DNA from: Haloarcula pelagica | Lineage (GTDB): Archaea; Halobacteriota; Halobacteria; Halobacteriales; Haloarculaceae | Direction: 5' to 3' | Assembly (NCBI RefSeq): GCF_030127105.1 | Contig: NZ_CP126161.1 | Location: 806,001 to 870,000 of the forward strand | DNA: 64,000 nt | Part shown: piece after piece, positions 25,265-34,240 of the stretch | Layout: every line of letters starts with the position of its first letter | Position numbering within the stretch: the stretch's first letter is position 1 | Notes under the pieces: model-generated | Told to the model about the DNA's origin: nothing | Seen by the model: the letters and a program-made list of their open reading frames with translations, nothing else | Databases searched by the model: none | Translations under genes and position numbers: made by a program

Positions 25265-26835
25265 CAGTCCGCGGTCGGTTCCGGCGGCTCGTCGGCCGCC
25301 GTGACCAGGTTGTGGGTCCCGACGCTCTCGTCGTTCTCGGCCGCGTGGCGGGCGATCAACAGCGCGGTGATGCTCGCGTTCCGGAGTTCGTACAGCGACC
25401 GGGCGGTCCGGGTCCGGACGTAGGCGTCGACCTCGCCCTTGAGGCGGCGCAACACCGCCATCGAGCGCTGGAGGTCGGCCGGATCGCGCTCGACGCCGAC
25501 GTGCTCGTCCATCACCCGGCGTAGCCGGTGGAACTTCTCGCGGGCGAAACTGTCCGGGAGGGCCGGGTCCCGCTCCAGCAGTTCGGGCGCCTCGATCGGC
25601 TGGACCGGATCGCCGGCGGCGTCCTCGCCCGCGCGCAGCCCCCAGACCAGCCCCTCGAGCAGCGACGTGGAGGCCAGCCGGTTCGCGCCGTGGACGCCGG
25701 TGCGGGAACACTCCCCGACGGCGTAGAGCCGGTCGAGCGTCGTCCGACCCCGGTCGTCGACGGCGACGCCGCCACAGAGGAAGTGTTCGGCCGGCGCGAC
25801 CGGAATCCCGTCGGTCCAGTCGATCCCGTGATCCCCACAGCGGTCGGCCAGGCCGGGGAACTCCGCGGCGAAGTCGAGCGTGGAGACATCGAGTCGGACT
25901 TCGCCGGTGGCCTCGCGCTCCGCTTTCACCGCTCGGGCGACAACGTCCCGGGGCGCGAGTTCGGCGTCCTCGTGGTAGTCGGGCATGAACCGCCTGCCGT
26001 CGCCGTTGCGCAACAGGCCGCCCTCCCCGCGGACGGCCTCGCTGACGAGGAATGCGACCTCGCCGTCGACGACGCAGGCGGTCGGGTGGAACTGGACGTA
26101 CTCCATGTCGGCCACGTCGGCGCCGGCCAGCGCCGCCATCGCGATGCCGTCCCCGGTCGCGTGGTCGGGGTTGGTCGTCCGCGGGTAGAGTTCGCCGATG
26201 CCACCGGTCGCCAGGACGACGCTGCCGGCGAACCAGGGCTCGACGGCGCCGTCGGATTCGAGCATCGCGCCGTGGACACGACCCTCGTGACGGATGAGTT
26301 CCAGCGCGGCAGTGCCGTCCAGGATCGTCACGCCGTCGTGGTCGTCGAGGTAGTTCAGGAAGGGGACGTGGATGTGCTTGCCCGTCGCGGCGTCGACGTG
26401 GAGGATGCGATCCTCGCTGTGGGCGGCCTCGCGGGCGTAGTCCAGGTCCGCGCGGCTCGTGGACGCCATCGACGCCTGCTCGTCCGTGTCGGTCGAGCGT
26501 GGTTCGGCGCGGTCGAACGCGACATCGAGCGTCTCGAAGAGCACGTCCTCGACGGCCGCGTTGGCGTTCTCGACGAGCACGTCGACGGCTTCGGGGTCGG
26601 CGGTGTCGGCGCTCGCCGTCAGGATGTCCTCCTTGAACTGCTCGGGGTCGTCCCGGGAGACGGCGATGCCGCCCTGTGCCCACCAGGAGGACGCCCCTTC
26701 GGGACGGGTGGCCTTGGTCGCGACGGTGACCTGGCTGCCCGCGCGTGCTGCCGCGAGCGCCGCCGCCAGCCCGGCGATGCCGGAGCCGACGACCAGTACG
26801 TCTGTCTCGTGGGTGTCGGTCTGTTCGTCGCTCAT
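25264..26835 (-). CDS. nadB: L-aspartate oxidase
   Basis: FAD enzyme oxidising L-aspartate to iminoaspartate, the substrate of NadA. It has 523 residues: the Rossmann GSGIAG loop (17-22), the EGASSWWAQGGIA flavin segment, the HPTACV active-site region and GEC-type VGECSRTGVHGANRLASTSL. The C-terminal helical domain resembles succinate dehydrogenase flavoproteins, but the operon context fixes the assignment. Two bases separate it from nadA and one base is shared with nadC. Confidence 0.95.
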   Translation of the reverse strand: MSDEQTDTHETDVLVVGSGIAGLAAALAAARAGSQVTVATKATRPEGASSWWAQGGIAVSRDDPEQFKEDILTASADTADPEAVDVLVENANAAVEDVLFETLDVAFDRAEPRSTDTDEQASMASTSRADLDYAREAAHSEDRILHVDAATGKHIHVPFLNYLDDHDGVTILDGTAALELIRHEGRVHGAMLESDGAVEPWFAGSVVLATGGIGELYPRTTNPDHATGDGIAMAALAGADVADMEYVQFHPTACVVDGEVAFLVSEAVRGEGGLLRNGDGRRFMPDYHEDAELAPRDVVARAVKAEREATGEVRLDVSTLDFAAEFPGLADRCGDHGIDWTDGIPVAPAEHFLCGGVAVDDRGRTTLDRLYAVGECSRTGVHGANRLASTSLLEGLVWGLRAGEDAAGDPVQPIEAPELLERDPALPDSFAREKFHRLRRVMDEHVGVERDPADLQRSMAVLRRLKGEVDAYVRTRTARSLYELRNASITALLIARHAAENDESVGTHNLVTAADEPPEPTAD

Positions 26836-26837
26836 GG

Positions 26838-27968
26838 CTAGATCTCCAGCATGCGGTCGAGTGCGACCTGTGCCAGTTCCTTCTCTTCCGGAGCGACCTC
26901 GATGACGTTGCGTTCCCGGCCGGCGACCAGTTCCTCCAGGACCCAGGTGAGGTAGTTCGGGTCGATCTGGCGCATCGCGTTGCAGTCCATGCAGGCGTCC
27001 CCACACAGCGGGAGGACGTTCACCTCGGGGTGCCACCGCTGGAGGTGGTGGGTGAGGTGGATCTCGGTACCGATCGCCCAGGTGTCGCCGGGATCGGCGT
27101 CCTCGACGACCCCGCAGATGTCCGCCGTGGAGCCGGCCACGTCGGCGGCCTCGACGACCTCGCGGCGACACTCGGGGTGGACGATGACGTTCGCGTCGGG
27201 GTGTTCCTCGCGGATCGCCTCGACGTGGGACTCGCGGAACCGCTCGTGGACCTGGCAGTACCCCTCCCAGAGGATGACATCGTTCTCGACGGCCGCCGCG
27301 GCGTCCATGCTCTCGGGGTCCCACGGGTCCCACTCGACGATCTCGTCTTCGAGGCCGAGTCGGTGGGCCGTGTTCTCCCCGAGGTGCTTGTCCGGGAGGA
27401 AGAGGACCTTGTCGCCGCGCTCGAAGGCGTACTCGAAGGCCTTGTGCGCGTTCGAGGACGTACAGACCAGCCCCCCCTGCTCGGCACAGAACGCCTTCAG
27501 GTCGGCGTAGCTGTTCATGTAGGTGATCGGGATGATGTCGTCGTCGGTCTCGGCGGTGATCTCCGCCCAGGCGGCGTCGACCTGGAGGGCCTCGGCCATC
27601 CCGGCCATCGGACAGGACGCCTCCATCGAGGGGAGGATCACGCGTTGCTCGTCGTCCGTGATGATGTCGGCGGACTCGGCCATGAACGTCACGCCGCCGA
27701 AGACGACGTAGTCGGCGTCGGCCGCCGCGGCCTCCTTCGAGAGCTGGTAGGAGTCGCCGATGAAGTCGGCGTGCTCGACGATCTCCCGGCGCTGGTAGTT
27801 GTGGCCCAGGATGACCACGTCGTCGCCGAGCTCGTCGAGCGCGGTCTCGATCCGCTCTGTTCGCTCGCCTTCGTCGAGCTCCCGGTACTCCGGCGGAAGC
27901 TGTTCGAGGTTGTCGTACTTGAAGAGACTGAGGTCCGTTTCGAACGCTGCTGTTTCCATCTGTGGCAT
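26838..27968 (-). CDS. nadA: Quinolinate synthase
   Basis: [4Fe-4S] enzyme condensing iminoaspartate with dihydroxyacetone phosphate to quinolinate. It has 376 residues with ILGHNYQR near the N-terminus and candidate cluster cysteines at C119 (MEASCPM), C238 (EGYCQVH) and the C-terminal C322/C326/C329 group, three of which ligate the cluster in the family. First gene of the operon. Start ATG at 27968; an internal Met4 is an alternative. Confidence 0.96.
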   Translation of the reverse strand: MPQMETAAFETDLSLFKYDNLEQLPPEYRELDEGERTERIETALDELGDDVVILGHNYQRREIVEHADFIGDSYQLSKEAAAADADYVVFGGVTFMAESADIITDDEQRVILPSMEASCPMAGMAEALQVDAAWAEITAETDDDIIPITYMNSYADLKAFCAEQGGLVCTSSNAHKAFEYAFERGDKVLFLPDKHLGENTAHRLGLEDEIVEWDPWDPESMDAAAAVENDVILWEGYCQVHERFRESHVEAIREEHPDANVIVHPECRREVVEAADVAGSTADICGVVEDADPGDTWAIGTEIHLTHHLQRWHPEVNVLPLCGDACMDCNAMRQIDPNYLTWVLEELVAGRERNVIEVAPEEKELAQVALDRMLEI

Positions 27969-27986
27969 GGGTACGTGGCCCTGTGG

Positions 27987-28039
27987 GTATCAAGTGATTC
28001 GGACTGGCTTATTGAAAAGATTTTGCCTACAATAGTAGG
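27987..28039 (-). promoter_or_regulatory. nadABC promoter region with small palindrome
   Basis: A weak TATA-like CTTGATAC (27987-27994) lies 19-26 nt before the nadA ATG. Further upstream, CCTAC-AATA-GTAGG (28026-28039) is a short dyad that could bind a regulator of NAD synthesis. No known NadR-type site is recognised by me; the functional link is inference. Confidence 0.3.
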
Positions 28040-28144
28040 TGGTGGAGAGGATCCGATGGGTTGTACCGCGGATTGATGGGTTTTGTACTGTGTTACCGAT
28101 CTCCACGGTCTTCGTCGTCGCTGGAGCGGTTGCAGGGATGCAAA

Positions 28145-28150
28145 CAGTTA
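28145..28150 (+). promoter_or_regulatory. TATA-like element of the four-span membrane protein gene
   Basis: GTTAAC lies 30-35 nt before the ATG at 28180. This supports that ATG over two upstream in-frame candidates at 28039 (GTG) and 28138 (ATG). Confidence 0.35.
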
Positions 28151-28179
28151 ACATCGCGTATGCAGGACGAACGATTGAC

Positions 28180-28599
28180 ATGACACGGGTGCTCAAGGCG
28201 TCGGGGTTTCTCGGACTCGCGGTGATGATGGTCGTCGGGCTCTACCAGTTCGTCCTGCTCTCCGGTGGGTCCGGCGTCCCGGGATGGATGATCGGCGGGC
28301 ACGCCCACCTGGGGGTGTTGTCTATCCTGTCGATCGTCATGGGGTTTGCCGTCCCCGCCGTCGGGGTGACTGGGTCCCTGCGGACCGCCGTGACGGGGCT
28401 GTTCGTCGCCGGCCAGTGGGGGATTCCGGGGATCGTCTGGCTGGGTGAAGGGTTCGGCTTGACGATCCTCATGCCAACGGGGTTCCTCTGGGGCGGGTGT
28501 CTGATCGCCTCGATGCTAATCATGTTCTACAAGACCGTCACCCAGGATGTCGGCGGTGCCAGCGGCGGGTTGTCGGGGACGGCGACGGCCGACGACTGA
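28180..28599 (+). CDS. Conserved membrane protein, four spans, 139 aa
   Basis: A small integral membrane protein beginning MTRVLKASGFLGLAVMM. Four hydrophobic segments (about 5-25, 35-60, 65-85 and 95-115) are joined by short loops. A conserved-looking GWMIGGHAHLGVLSI segment places His residues in or near a span, reminiscent of heme or quinone membrane proteins, but I cannot assign a function. It diverges from nadA and is followed 48 bp later by hmgA. Confidence 0.7.
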   Translation: MTRVLKASGFLGLAVMMVVGLYQFVLLSGGSGVPGWMIGGHAHLGVLSILSIVMGFAVPAVGVTGSLRTAVTGLFVAGQWGIPGIVWLGEGFGLTILMPTGFLWGGCLIASMLIMFYKTVTQDVGGASGGLSGTATADD

Positions 28600-28616
28600 C
28601 GGCCGACAAGAGCAAC

Positions 28617-28622
28617 TGTTAG
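28617..28622 (+). promoter_or_regulatory. TATA-like element of hmgA
   Basis: TGTTAG lies about 26-31 nt before the hmgA ATG, consistent with leaderless initiation independent of the upstream gene. Confidence 0.35.
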
Positions 28623-28647
28623 GGGCGCGGCCCGCCACCGCCCCAGT

Positions 28648-29859
28648 ATGACCGACGCCGAGACTCTCGCCGAGCGCGTCCGCGAGGGGGACCTTCGCCT
28701 GTACGAACTCGAAGACCACGCCGATCCGGACACGGCCGCCGCGGCCCGCCGACGGCTGCTGGCCGAGGAGACCGGCGCCGACCTCTCGACGGTCGGCGAC
28801 TACGGCTTCGCCGCCGGCGAGGCCGACAGCAACATCGAGAACATGATCGGTACCGCCCAGATCCCGATGGGCGTCGTCGGGCCGCTGCCGGTCGACGGCG
28901 GGGCGGCCGAGGGCGACCACTACCTCCCGCTGGCGACGACCGAAGGCGCCCTGCTGGCCTCGGTCAACCGCGGCGTCTCGACGATCCGGACCGCCGGCGG
29001 CGCCACGGCGCGGGTCCTGAAATCCGGGATGACCCGCGCCCCGGTGTTCAAGGTCGAAGACGTGGCCGCCGCCGGGGAGGTGTCGGGGTGGGTCCGAGAG
29101 CACGTCGACGACCTCGCCGCGGCCGCCGAGGCGACGACCAGTCACGGCGAACTCCAGGGGGTCACCCCGTACGTCGTCGGCGACAACGTCTTCCTGCGGT
29201 TCTCCTACGACACGAAAGACGCCATGGGGATGAACATGGCCACCATCGCGACGGAGGCCGCCTGCGAGGTCGTCGAGCGCGAGACGCCCGCGGAACTGGT
29301 CGCGCTGTCGGGCAACCTCTGTTCGGACAAGAAGCCCGCGGCGATCAACGCCATCGAGGGCCGGGGGCGGACCGTCTCGGCGGACGTGCTGCTCCCCCAC
29401 GAGCAGGTCGAGCAGCGTCTGGACACGACCACGGACGCCGTCGTCGAGGCCAACACCCGCAAGAACCTCGTCGGCTCCGCGAAGGCGGGTGCGCTGGGGT
29501 TCAACGCTCACGCCGCCAACGTGATCGCCGCGGCCTTCCTCGCGCTGGGCCAGGACGCCGCCCAGGTCGTCGAGGGTGCCAACACGATCACGACCGTCGA
29601 CGCCCGCGAGGACGGCCTGTACGCCTCGGTGACGCTCTCCTCGCTGGAAGTCGGCACCGTCGGCGGCGGGACCTCCCTGCCGACCCAGTCCGAGGCGCTG
29701 GACGTGCTCGGCTACGGCGGGGGCGGCGACCCCGCAGGGAGCAACGCCGACGCGCTCGCGGAGGTCGTCGCGGCCGGCGTCCTGGCCGGCGAACTCTCCC
29801 TGCTCGCGGCGCTTTCCTCGCGACACCTCTCCTCGGCGCACGCGGAACTGGGCCGCTGA
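28648..29859 (+). CDS. hmgA: HMG-CoA reductase (NADPH), class I
   Basis: Reduces HMG-CoA to mevalonate for archaeal isoprenoid lipids; the statin target. The 403-residue soluble enzyme has all catalytic elements: the Glu in LPLATTEGALLASVNRG, the Lys in SDKKP, the Asp in DAMGMNM, and the C-terminal His in SSRHLSSAH. VGTVGGGTSLPTQSE is the NADP-side glycine loop. No membrane anchor, as in other archaea. A key gene supporting the archaeal assignment. Confidence 0.97.
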   Translation: MTDAETLAERVREGDLRLYELEDHADPDTAAAARRRLLAEETGADLSTVGDYGFAAGEADSNIENMIGTAQIPMGVVGPLPVDGGAAEGDHYLPLATTEGALLASVNRGVSTIRTAGGATARVLKSGMTRAPVFKVEDVAAAGEVSGWVREHVDDLAAAAEATTSHGELQGVTPYVVGDNVFLRFSYDTKDAMGMNMATIATEAACEVVERETPAELVALSGNLCSDKKPAAINAIEGRGRTVSADVLLPHEQVEQRLDTTTDAVVEANTRKNLVGSAKAGALGFNAHAANVIAAAFLALGQDAAQVVEGANTITTVDAREDGLYASVTLSSLEVGTVGGGTSLPTQSEALDVLGYGGGGDPAGSNADALAEVVAAGVLAGELSLLAALSSRHLSSAHAELGR

Positions 29860-29863
29860 CGGT

Positions 29864-30226
29864 TCACTGACGGGACTGGCTCACCAGGAACCCGACACCG
29901 GCGACCAGCACGACGACACCGGCGAGCAACAGGTCCCCGTTCCCCAGCAGCGGGCCGGCGACCAGCAGCGCCCACGCGACCGCGAACACGCCGTGGGCGA
30001 GCGCGAACAGCCGCCGGCCCCGCCGGGCGAACACCACCGTCCCGAGTGTGAACCCGGCAGTCAGCGCGACCGCCGAGAGCGCGACCGGACTCACAGAGAG
30101 CCCGCCGATCGGGACCGGGCCGACCAGCGGCGTCACCAGAAAGAGCAGGCCCGAGAGGCCCACGAGGCACCCGACCGCCATCGGTCCCGGTTCGAGATCC
30201 AGGCCCAGATCGGACGCGGTCGTCAT
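29864..30226 (-). CDS. Small membrane protein, 120 aa
   Basis: A 120-residue protein with about four membrane spans rich in Gly, Val and Leu, a short cytoplasmic ARRGRR loop in the middle, and a VSQSRQ tail. No family recognised. Its ATG overlaps the stop of the upstream DUF5817 gene by 4 bp (ATGA), so the two are co-translated. It converges with hmgA with a 4-bp gap. Confidence 0.75.
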   Translation of the reverse strand: MTTASDLGLDLEPGPMAVGCLVGLSGLLFLVTPLVGPVPIGGLSVSPVALSAVALTAGFTLGTVVFARRGRRLFALAHGVFAVAWALLVAGPLLGNGDLLLAGVVVLVAGVGFLVSQSRQ

Positions 30227-30747
30227 AGGAGCCGGTAGCGGCCCCGGGACTCGGTGACCTCACCGGCCCTGACGAGCTTCTGTAACACCTTCCGCGTGTA
30301 GTCGGGCGGTACCTCCCGCTCCTGCGCGTAGGCGACGACCGCCTCCTCGCTGGGTGAGTCGAGCGCGCGGAGCGCAGCACGTACCCTCTCCTTTCGGGAG
30401 GTGCCGCCGCCGGCGCCCGTTCCAGCGCGATCTCCGGCCGCCGCCGCGCTGTCGGGGTCGACACCGGACCCTTCGAGGTACGTCTCGTCGTCGACGCCGG
30501 CGTCCTCGATCTGTCCTTCCATCTCCGCGACGGAGTCCAGTTCGGCGAAGTCTTCACCGTGACCCTGCCGGTTGGCCAGCATCGACGCCCGGACCTCACG
30601 GGCGTGAGCCTCGTCGTCGGTCTCGACGAACCGCCGGCGCTTGTCGTGTTGTCGACGGGAGCCACACCGGGGACACTGGCTTGTCGCCTGCTCGCCCTCG
30701 ACGATCCAGAGGGCGCTGCACTCGCTACACCCCACGACGGCGTACAT
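30223..30747 (-). CDS. DUF5817 protein: zinc ribbon plus winged-helix
   Basis: A 174-residue protein. The N-terminus MYAVVGCSECSALWIVEG with CPRCGSRR forms a four-Cys zinc ribbon (Cys7, Cys10 and the later CPRC pair). A linker rich in Glu/Gly follows, then a C-terminal winged-helix-like domain (about 115-174, SRKERVRAALRAL ... YTRKVLQKLVRAGEV) ending GRYRLL. This suggests nucleic-acid binding, perhaps transcriptional or replication related. I use the ATG at 30747. Coupled to the small membrane protein downstream. Confidence 0.8.
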   Translation of the reverse strand: MYAVVGCSECSALWIVEGEQATSQCPRCGSRRQHDKRRRFVETDDEAHAREVRASMLANRQGHGEDFAELDSVAEMEGQIEDAGVDDETYLEGSGVDPDSAAAAGDRAGTGAGGGTSRKERVRAALRALDSPSEEAVVAYAQEREVPPDYTRKVLQKLVRAGEVTESRGRYRLL

Positions 30748-30796
30748 ACACCGGGGTTTGGCCCGCTGCCGATTGAACGTTCGGATCACCCGCTGG

Positions 30797-30804
30797 ATTT
30801 AGGC
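30797..30804 (+). promoter_or_regulatory. TATA-like element of the cupin gene
   Basis: GATTTAGG lies 24-31 nt upstream of the ATG at 30828. It is in the intergenic region shared with the divergent DUF5817 gene. Confidence 0.4.
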
Positions 30805-30827
30805 CGGTCGCCGTCGACCGCTCTCGT

Positions 30828-31166
30828 ATGGAGGAAGTTCCCCAGGCAGCCAGCGAGACCGTCGAAGCGGTCGACGGCGTCCACCTGACGCAACTGGCCG
30901 TCGGTGAGCGGATGAGCGCCCAGCAAGTCCACATCGAACCCGGTGCAGTCGTCCCGGAACACAGCCACGAACACGAGCAGATCGGCTTCGTCGTCCGGGG
31001 AGCCTGTACGTTCTGTATCGGCGACGAGGAGTTCGTCATCAGTTCGGGAGACTCCTACGTGATCCCCAGCGACGAACCACACCGCGTCGAGAACCGGACC
31101 GACGAACCGATGACCGGCATCGACGTGTTCAGCCCGCCGCGGGCGAACCCCGATTGGCGCGACTGA
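30828..31166 (+). CDS. Single-domain cupin protein
   Basis: A 112-residue cupin. Motif 1 is VVPEHSHEHEQIGFVVRG (about 41-58) with three His and a Glu for metal binding. Motif 2 is SYVIPSDEPHRVEN (about 76-90) with the fourth His. Such proteins can be isomerases, dioxygenases or simple metal-binding sensors; the role is not predictable. No signal peptide. It is flanked by a lipoprotein gene in the same direction. Confidence 0.87.
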   Translation: MEEVPQAASETVEAVDGVHLTQLAVGERMSAQQVHIEPGAVVPEHSHEHEQIGFVVRGACTFCIGDEEFVISSGDSYVIPSDEPHRVENRTDEPMTGIDVFSPPRANPDWRD

Positions 31167-31211
31167 GCGCGGGCCCCTAGTGGTTTGTAGGAGCACGCCT
31201 AAGCTGGGCCG

Positions 31212-32015
31212 ATGAACCGAATCGGCGTCTCGGTGGCCGTCCTCGCACTCGTGCTCGCCGGCTGTAGCGGGTTCGGGGGTCAGGGAGCACCCGAGCGACT
31301 GACGCCAGCGCCGATCCCCACCGACGACGCCCAGTACCCGCCCGGCGTCTCCGAGCGGGCGATCGAGCCGGGCGTCCTGGCGCGCTCGCACGAGGGGTCG
31401 CTCCGGACGAGCAGCTACACGCTGACGACTCGCCAGCGAATCGAAGGCGACGACGGCGAGGTGTTACGCCGGACGAACCGCTCGCGGCTGGTGGCGAAAA
31501 ACGCCAGTAGCTACCGGGGCTACTTCCTCCAGAACACGACCGAGTACCCCAGCGCCGGCCTCACGACGCGGGTCGACTACTGGACCAACGGGAGCGTCGT
31601 CGCGACCCGGTACGAGGAGCGAACCGGCCGCCGGTCGCTGCACATGTGGCCCGCAGACAGCGTCGATTCGGTGACCGATCTGACCGGCCGCCAGCGGCTG
31701 GAAGCGGTGCTCGAAGCGGTCGACGTGCGAATCGCGCGCCACGAACCCGACGGCGATGTCGTCCTGGTGGGCTCGGACTTTGTCGACCGTGACCGACTCA
31801 TCCGGCCGCTGTTCGTCAGCCACCCGACGAACGTCAGCGTCCAGTTGCGGGTCCGCTCGGACGGGACGGTCGTCGCGAAACGGATCGGCTACGACGCCAC
31901 GCTCAGCGGCCGGGACATCCGGATCGTCCGGACGACACGCCTCAGTAACGAAGGCGAGACGACGGTCGACCGGCCGGCCTGGGTCGCGAACGCGACGATG
32001 GAGACGGAGGAATAG
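31212..32015 (+). CDS. Secreted lipoprotein of unknown function
   Basis: A 267-residue exported protein. A Sec-type signal (MNRIGVSVAVLALVLAGC) ends in a lipobox LAGC with Cys18 as the lipidated residue. The mature part has repeated beta-strand patterns and Asn sequons, and resembles haloarchaeal lipoproteins of the DUF7537 type (a number I recall but cannot verify), a fold related to LppX/LolA-like lipid carriers. Surface-exposed; ligand unknown. Confidence 0.8.
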   Translation: MNRIGVSVAVLALVLAGCSGFGGQGAPERLTPAPIPTDDAQYPPGVSERAIEPGVLARSHEGSLRTSSYTLTTRQRIEGDDGEVLRRTNRSRLVAKNASSYRGYFLQNTTEYPSAGLTTRVDYWTNGSVVATRYEERTGRRSLHMWPADSVDSVTDLTGRQRLEAVLEAVDVRIARHEPDGDVVLVGSDFVDRDRLIRPLFVSHPTNVSVQLRVRSDGTVVAKRIGYDATLSGRDIRIVRTTRLSNEGETTVDRPAWVANATMETEE

Positions 32016-32029
32016 CGGACCGTCGGTAG

Positions 32030-32145
32030 TTACGCGAGCTTCCCGATGTTCCCGTAAACCTCCGATTTACGGGCGCACGAAAAGTTGGCGTCGCCAACGT
32101 TTCGATGTTCTGGCGGTGGAACCGCCAGAGGACGAGAAACTGGCT

Positions 32146-32167
<22 letters not shown>
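32030..32167 (-). repeat. Tandem copies of the icd 3' end with hairpins
   Basis: The last 22 nt of icd (32146-32167, encoding NIEKLA and the stop) recur at 32089-32110 and 32030-32051, spaced 57 and 59 nt. Each unit is followed by an inverted copy of the gene end and a hairpin. Hairpins are 32051-32073 (one mismatch), 32078-32104 (one mismatch), 32109-32129 (9-bp perfect) and 32134-32160 (11-bp arms enclosing the icd stop codon). Loops are three bases except the last (five). Confidence 0.85.
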
Positions 32168-33408
<1,241 letters not shown>

Positions 33409-33489
33409 ACTGCGGGCATCGATAGTGGGGCGTAAAGAATTGCCGTTTTGCTGCAAGAACGGTAACGTGAGACACACGAACAGGGACGG

Positions 33490-34188
33490 TCACAGAACGG
33501 CGTCGAGCATCGCCCTGAACTCCCGCGGCCCGCTGGAGACGAGCGCCCGGGGGAACCGCCGGCGGGCGTTCCCGACGGCGTCGGAAAGCGCCGCCTCTGC
33601 GTCCTCGAAGACGCCTCTCCCGTGGCCGACGATGACTCGCTCGGGATCGAGGTCGGCGAACGTCGCCCGGGGCGGCGACAGGCGTACCAGGACGTTCATC
33701 GCCAACCGCTCGCGCCCGACGGTGAACGACTCGCCCGACGAGAGGACATCGGGGACGTACAGCGTGCCGTCGCGCTCGCGGTAGGCGACCGTCTCGCGCC
33801 AGGCCCGCAGCGGGTTCAGCCACCGGAGTTCGAAGCCCGCGACCGAGTCGACGACCCGGCGGGTAGGCACGTCCAGCTGCTCGACGACCCGGTTCAGCCC
33901 CGTCGGCACCGTCACCGGCACGTCGTGGCGCTCGGCGAAAACCGCTGCGTCCCGGGTGTGGTAGTCCGCGAGGACGGCGACGCCGACAACCTCGCCCAGG
34001 TCGGCGTACGCATCGCTCACGTTCGGGGCGTCCAGGGGATCGACGAGCCAGACGCCGCCGTCGTCGTCGCGGATCGCGTGGCTCGTCCGGCAGCCGCCCT
34101 CCTCGGGATGGGCCTGCCAGCCGACGCCGTCGGGAAACCGGTCGACGACTCGGAGGTCGGCTGCCTCGTCGCGGGCGTACATCGGCAT
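33490..34188 (-). CDS. Haloarchaeal protein related to metallo-beta-lactamase fold, 232 aa
   Basis: A 232-residue soluble protein. The pattern VWLVDPLDAPN, VGVAVLADYHTRDAAVFAERHDVPVTVP and VPDVLSSGESFTVG ... PERVIVGHGRGV resembles an MBL-fold protein. Only single His residues remain where the HxHxDH cluster would be (YHTRDA), so a catalytic zinc centre is doubtful. Function unknown. It follows icd's upstream side by 81 bp in the same direction, with no clear link. Confidence 0.65.
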   Translation of the reverse strand: MPMYARDEAADLRVVDRFPDGVGWQAHPEEGGCRTSHAIRDDDGGVWLVDPLDAPNVSDAYADLGEVVGVAVLADYHTRDAAVFAERHDVPVTVPTGLNRVVEQLDVPTRRVVDSVAGFELRWLNPLRAWRETVAYRERDGTLYVPDVLSSGESFTVGRERLAMNVLVRLSPPRATFADLDPERVIVGHGRGVFEDAEAALSDAVGNARRRFPRALVSSGPREFRAMLDAVL

Positions 34189-34240
34189 AGCTGGCACGGC
34201 GACAGCCAGCGGAAAAACCGTTCAGGTTCCGGCAGTCGCG

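Noticed and set aside
24458-27004. An 848-codon minus-strand frame that includes nadC
   Set aside because: Only the part after the ATG at 25264 is nadC. The rest is the out-of-frame reading of nadB, rich in Arg and Pro.
25264-27993. A 909-codon frame that includes nadB
   Set aside because: The real start is the ATG at 26835. The upstream part is nadA read out of frame.
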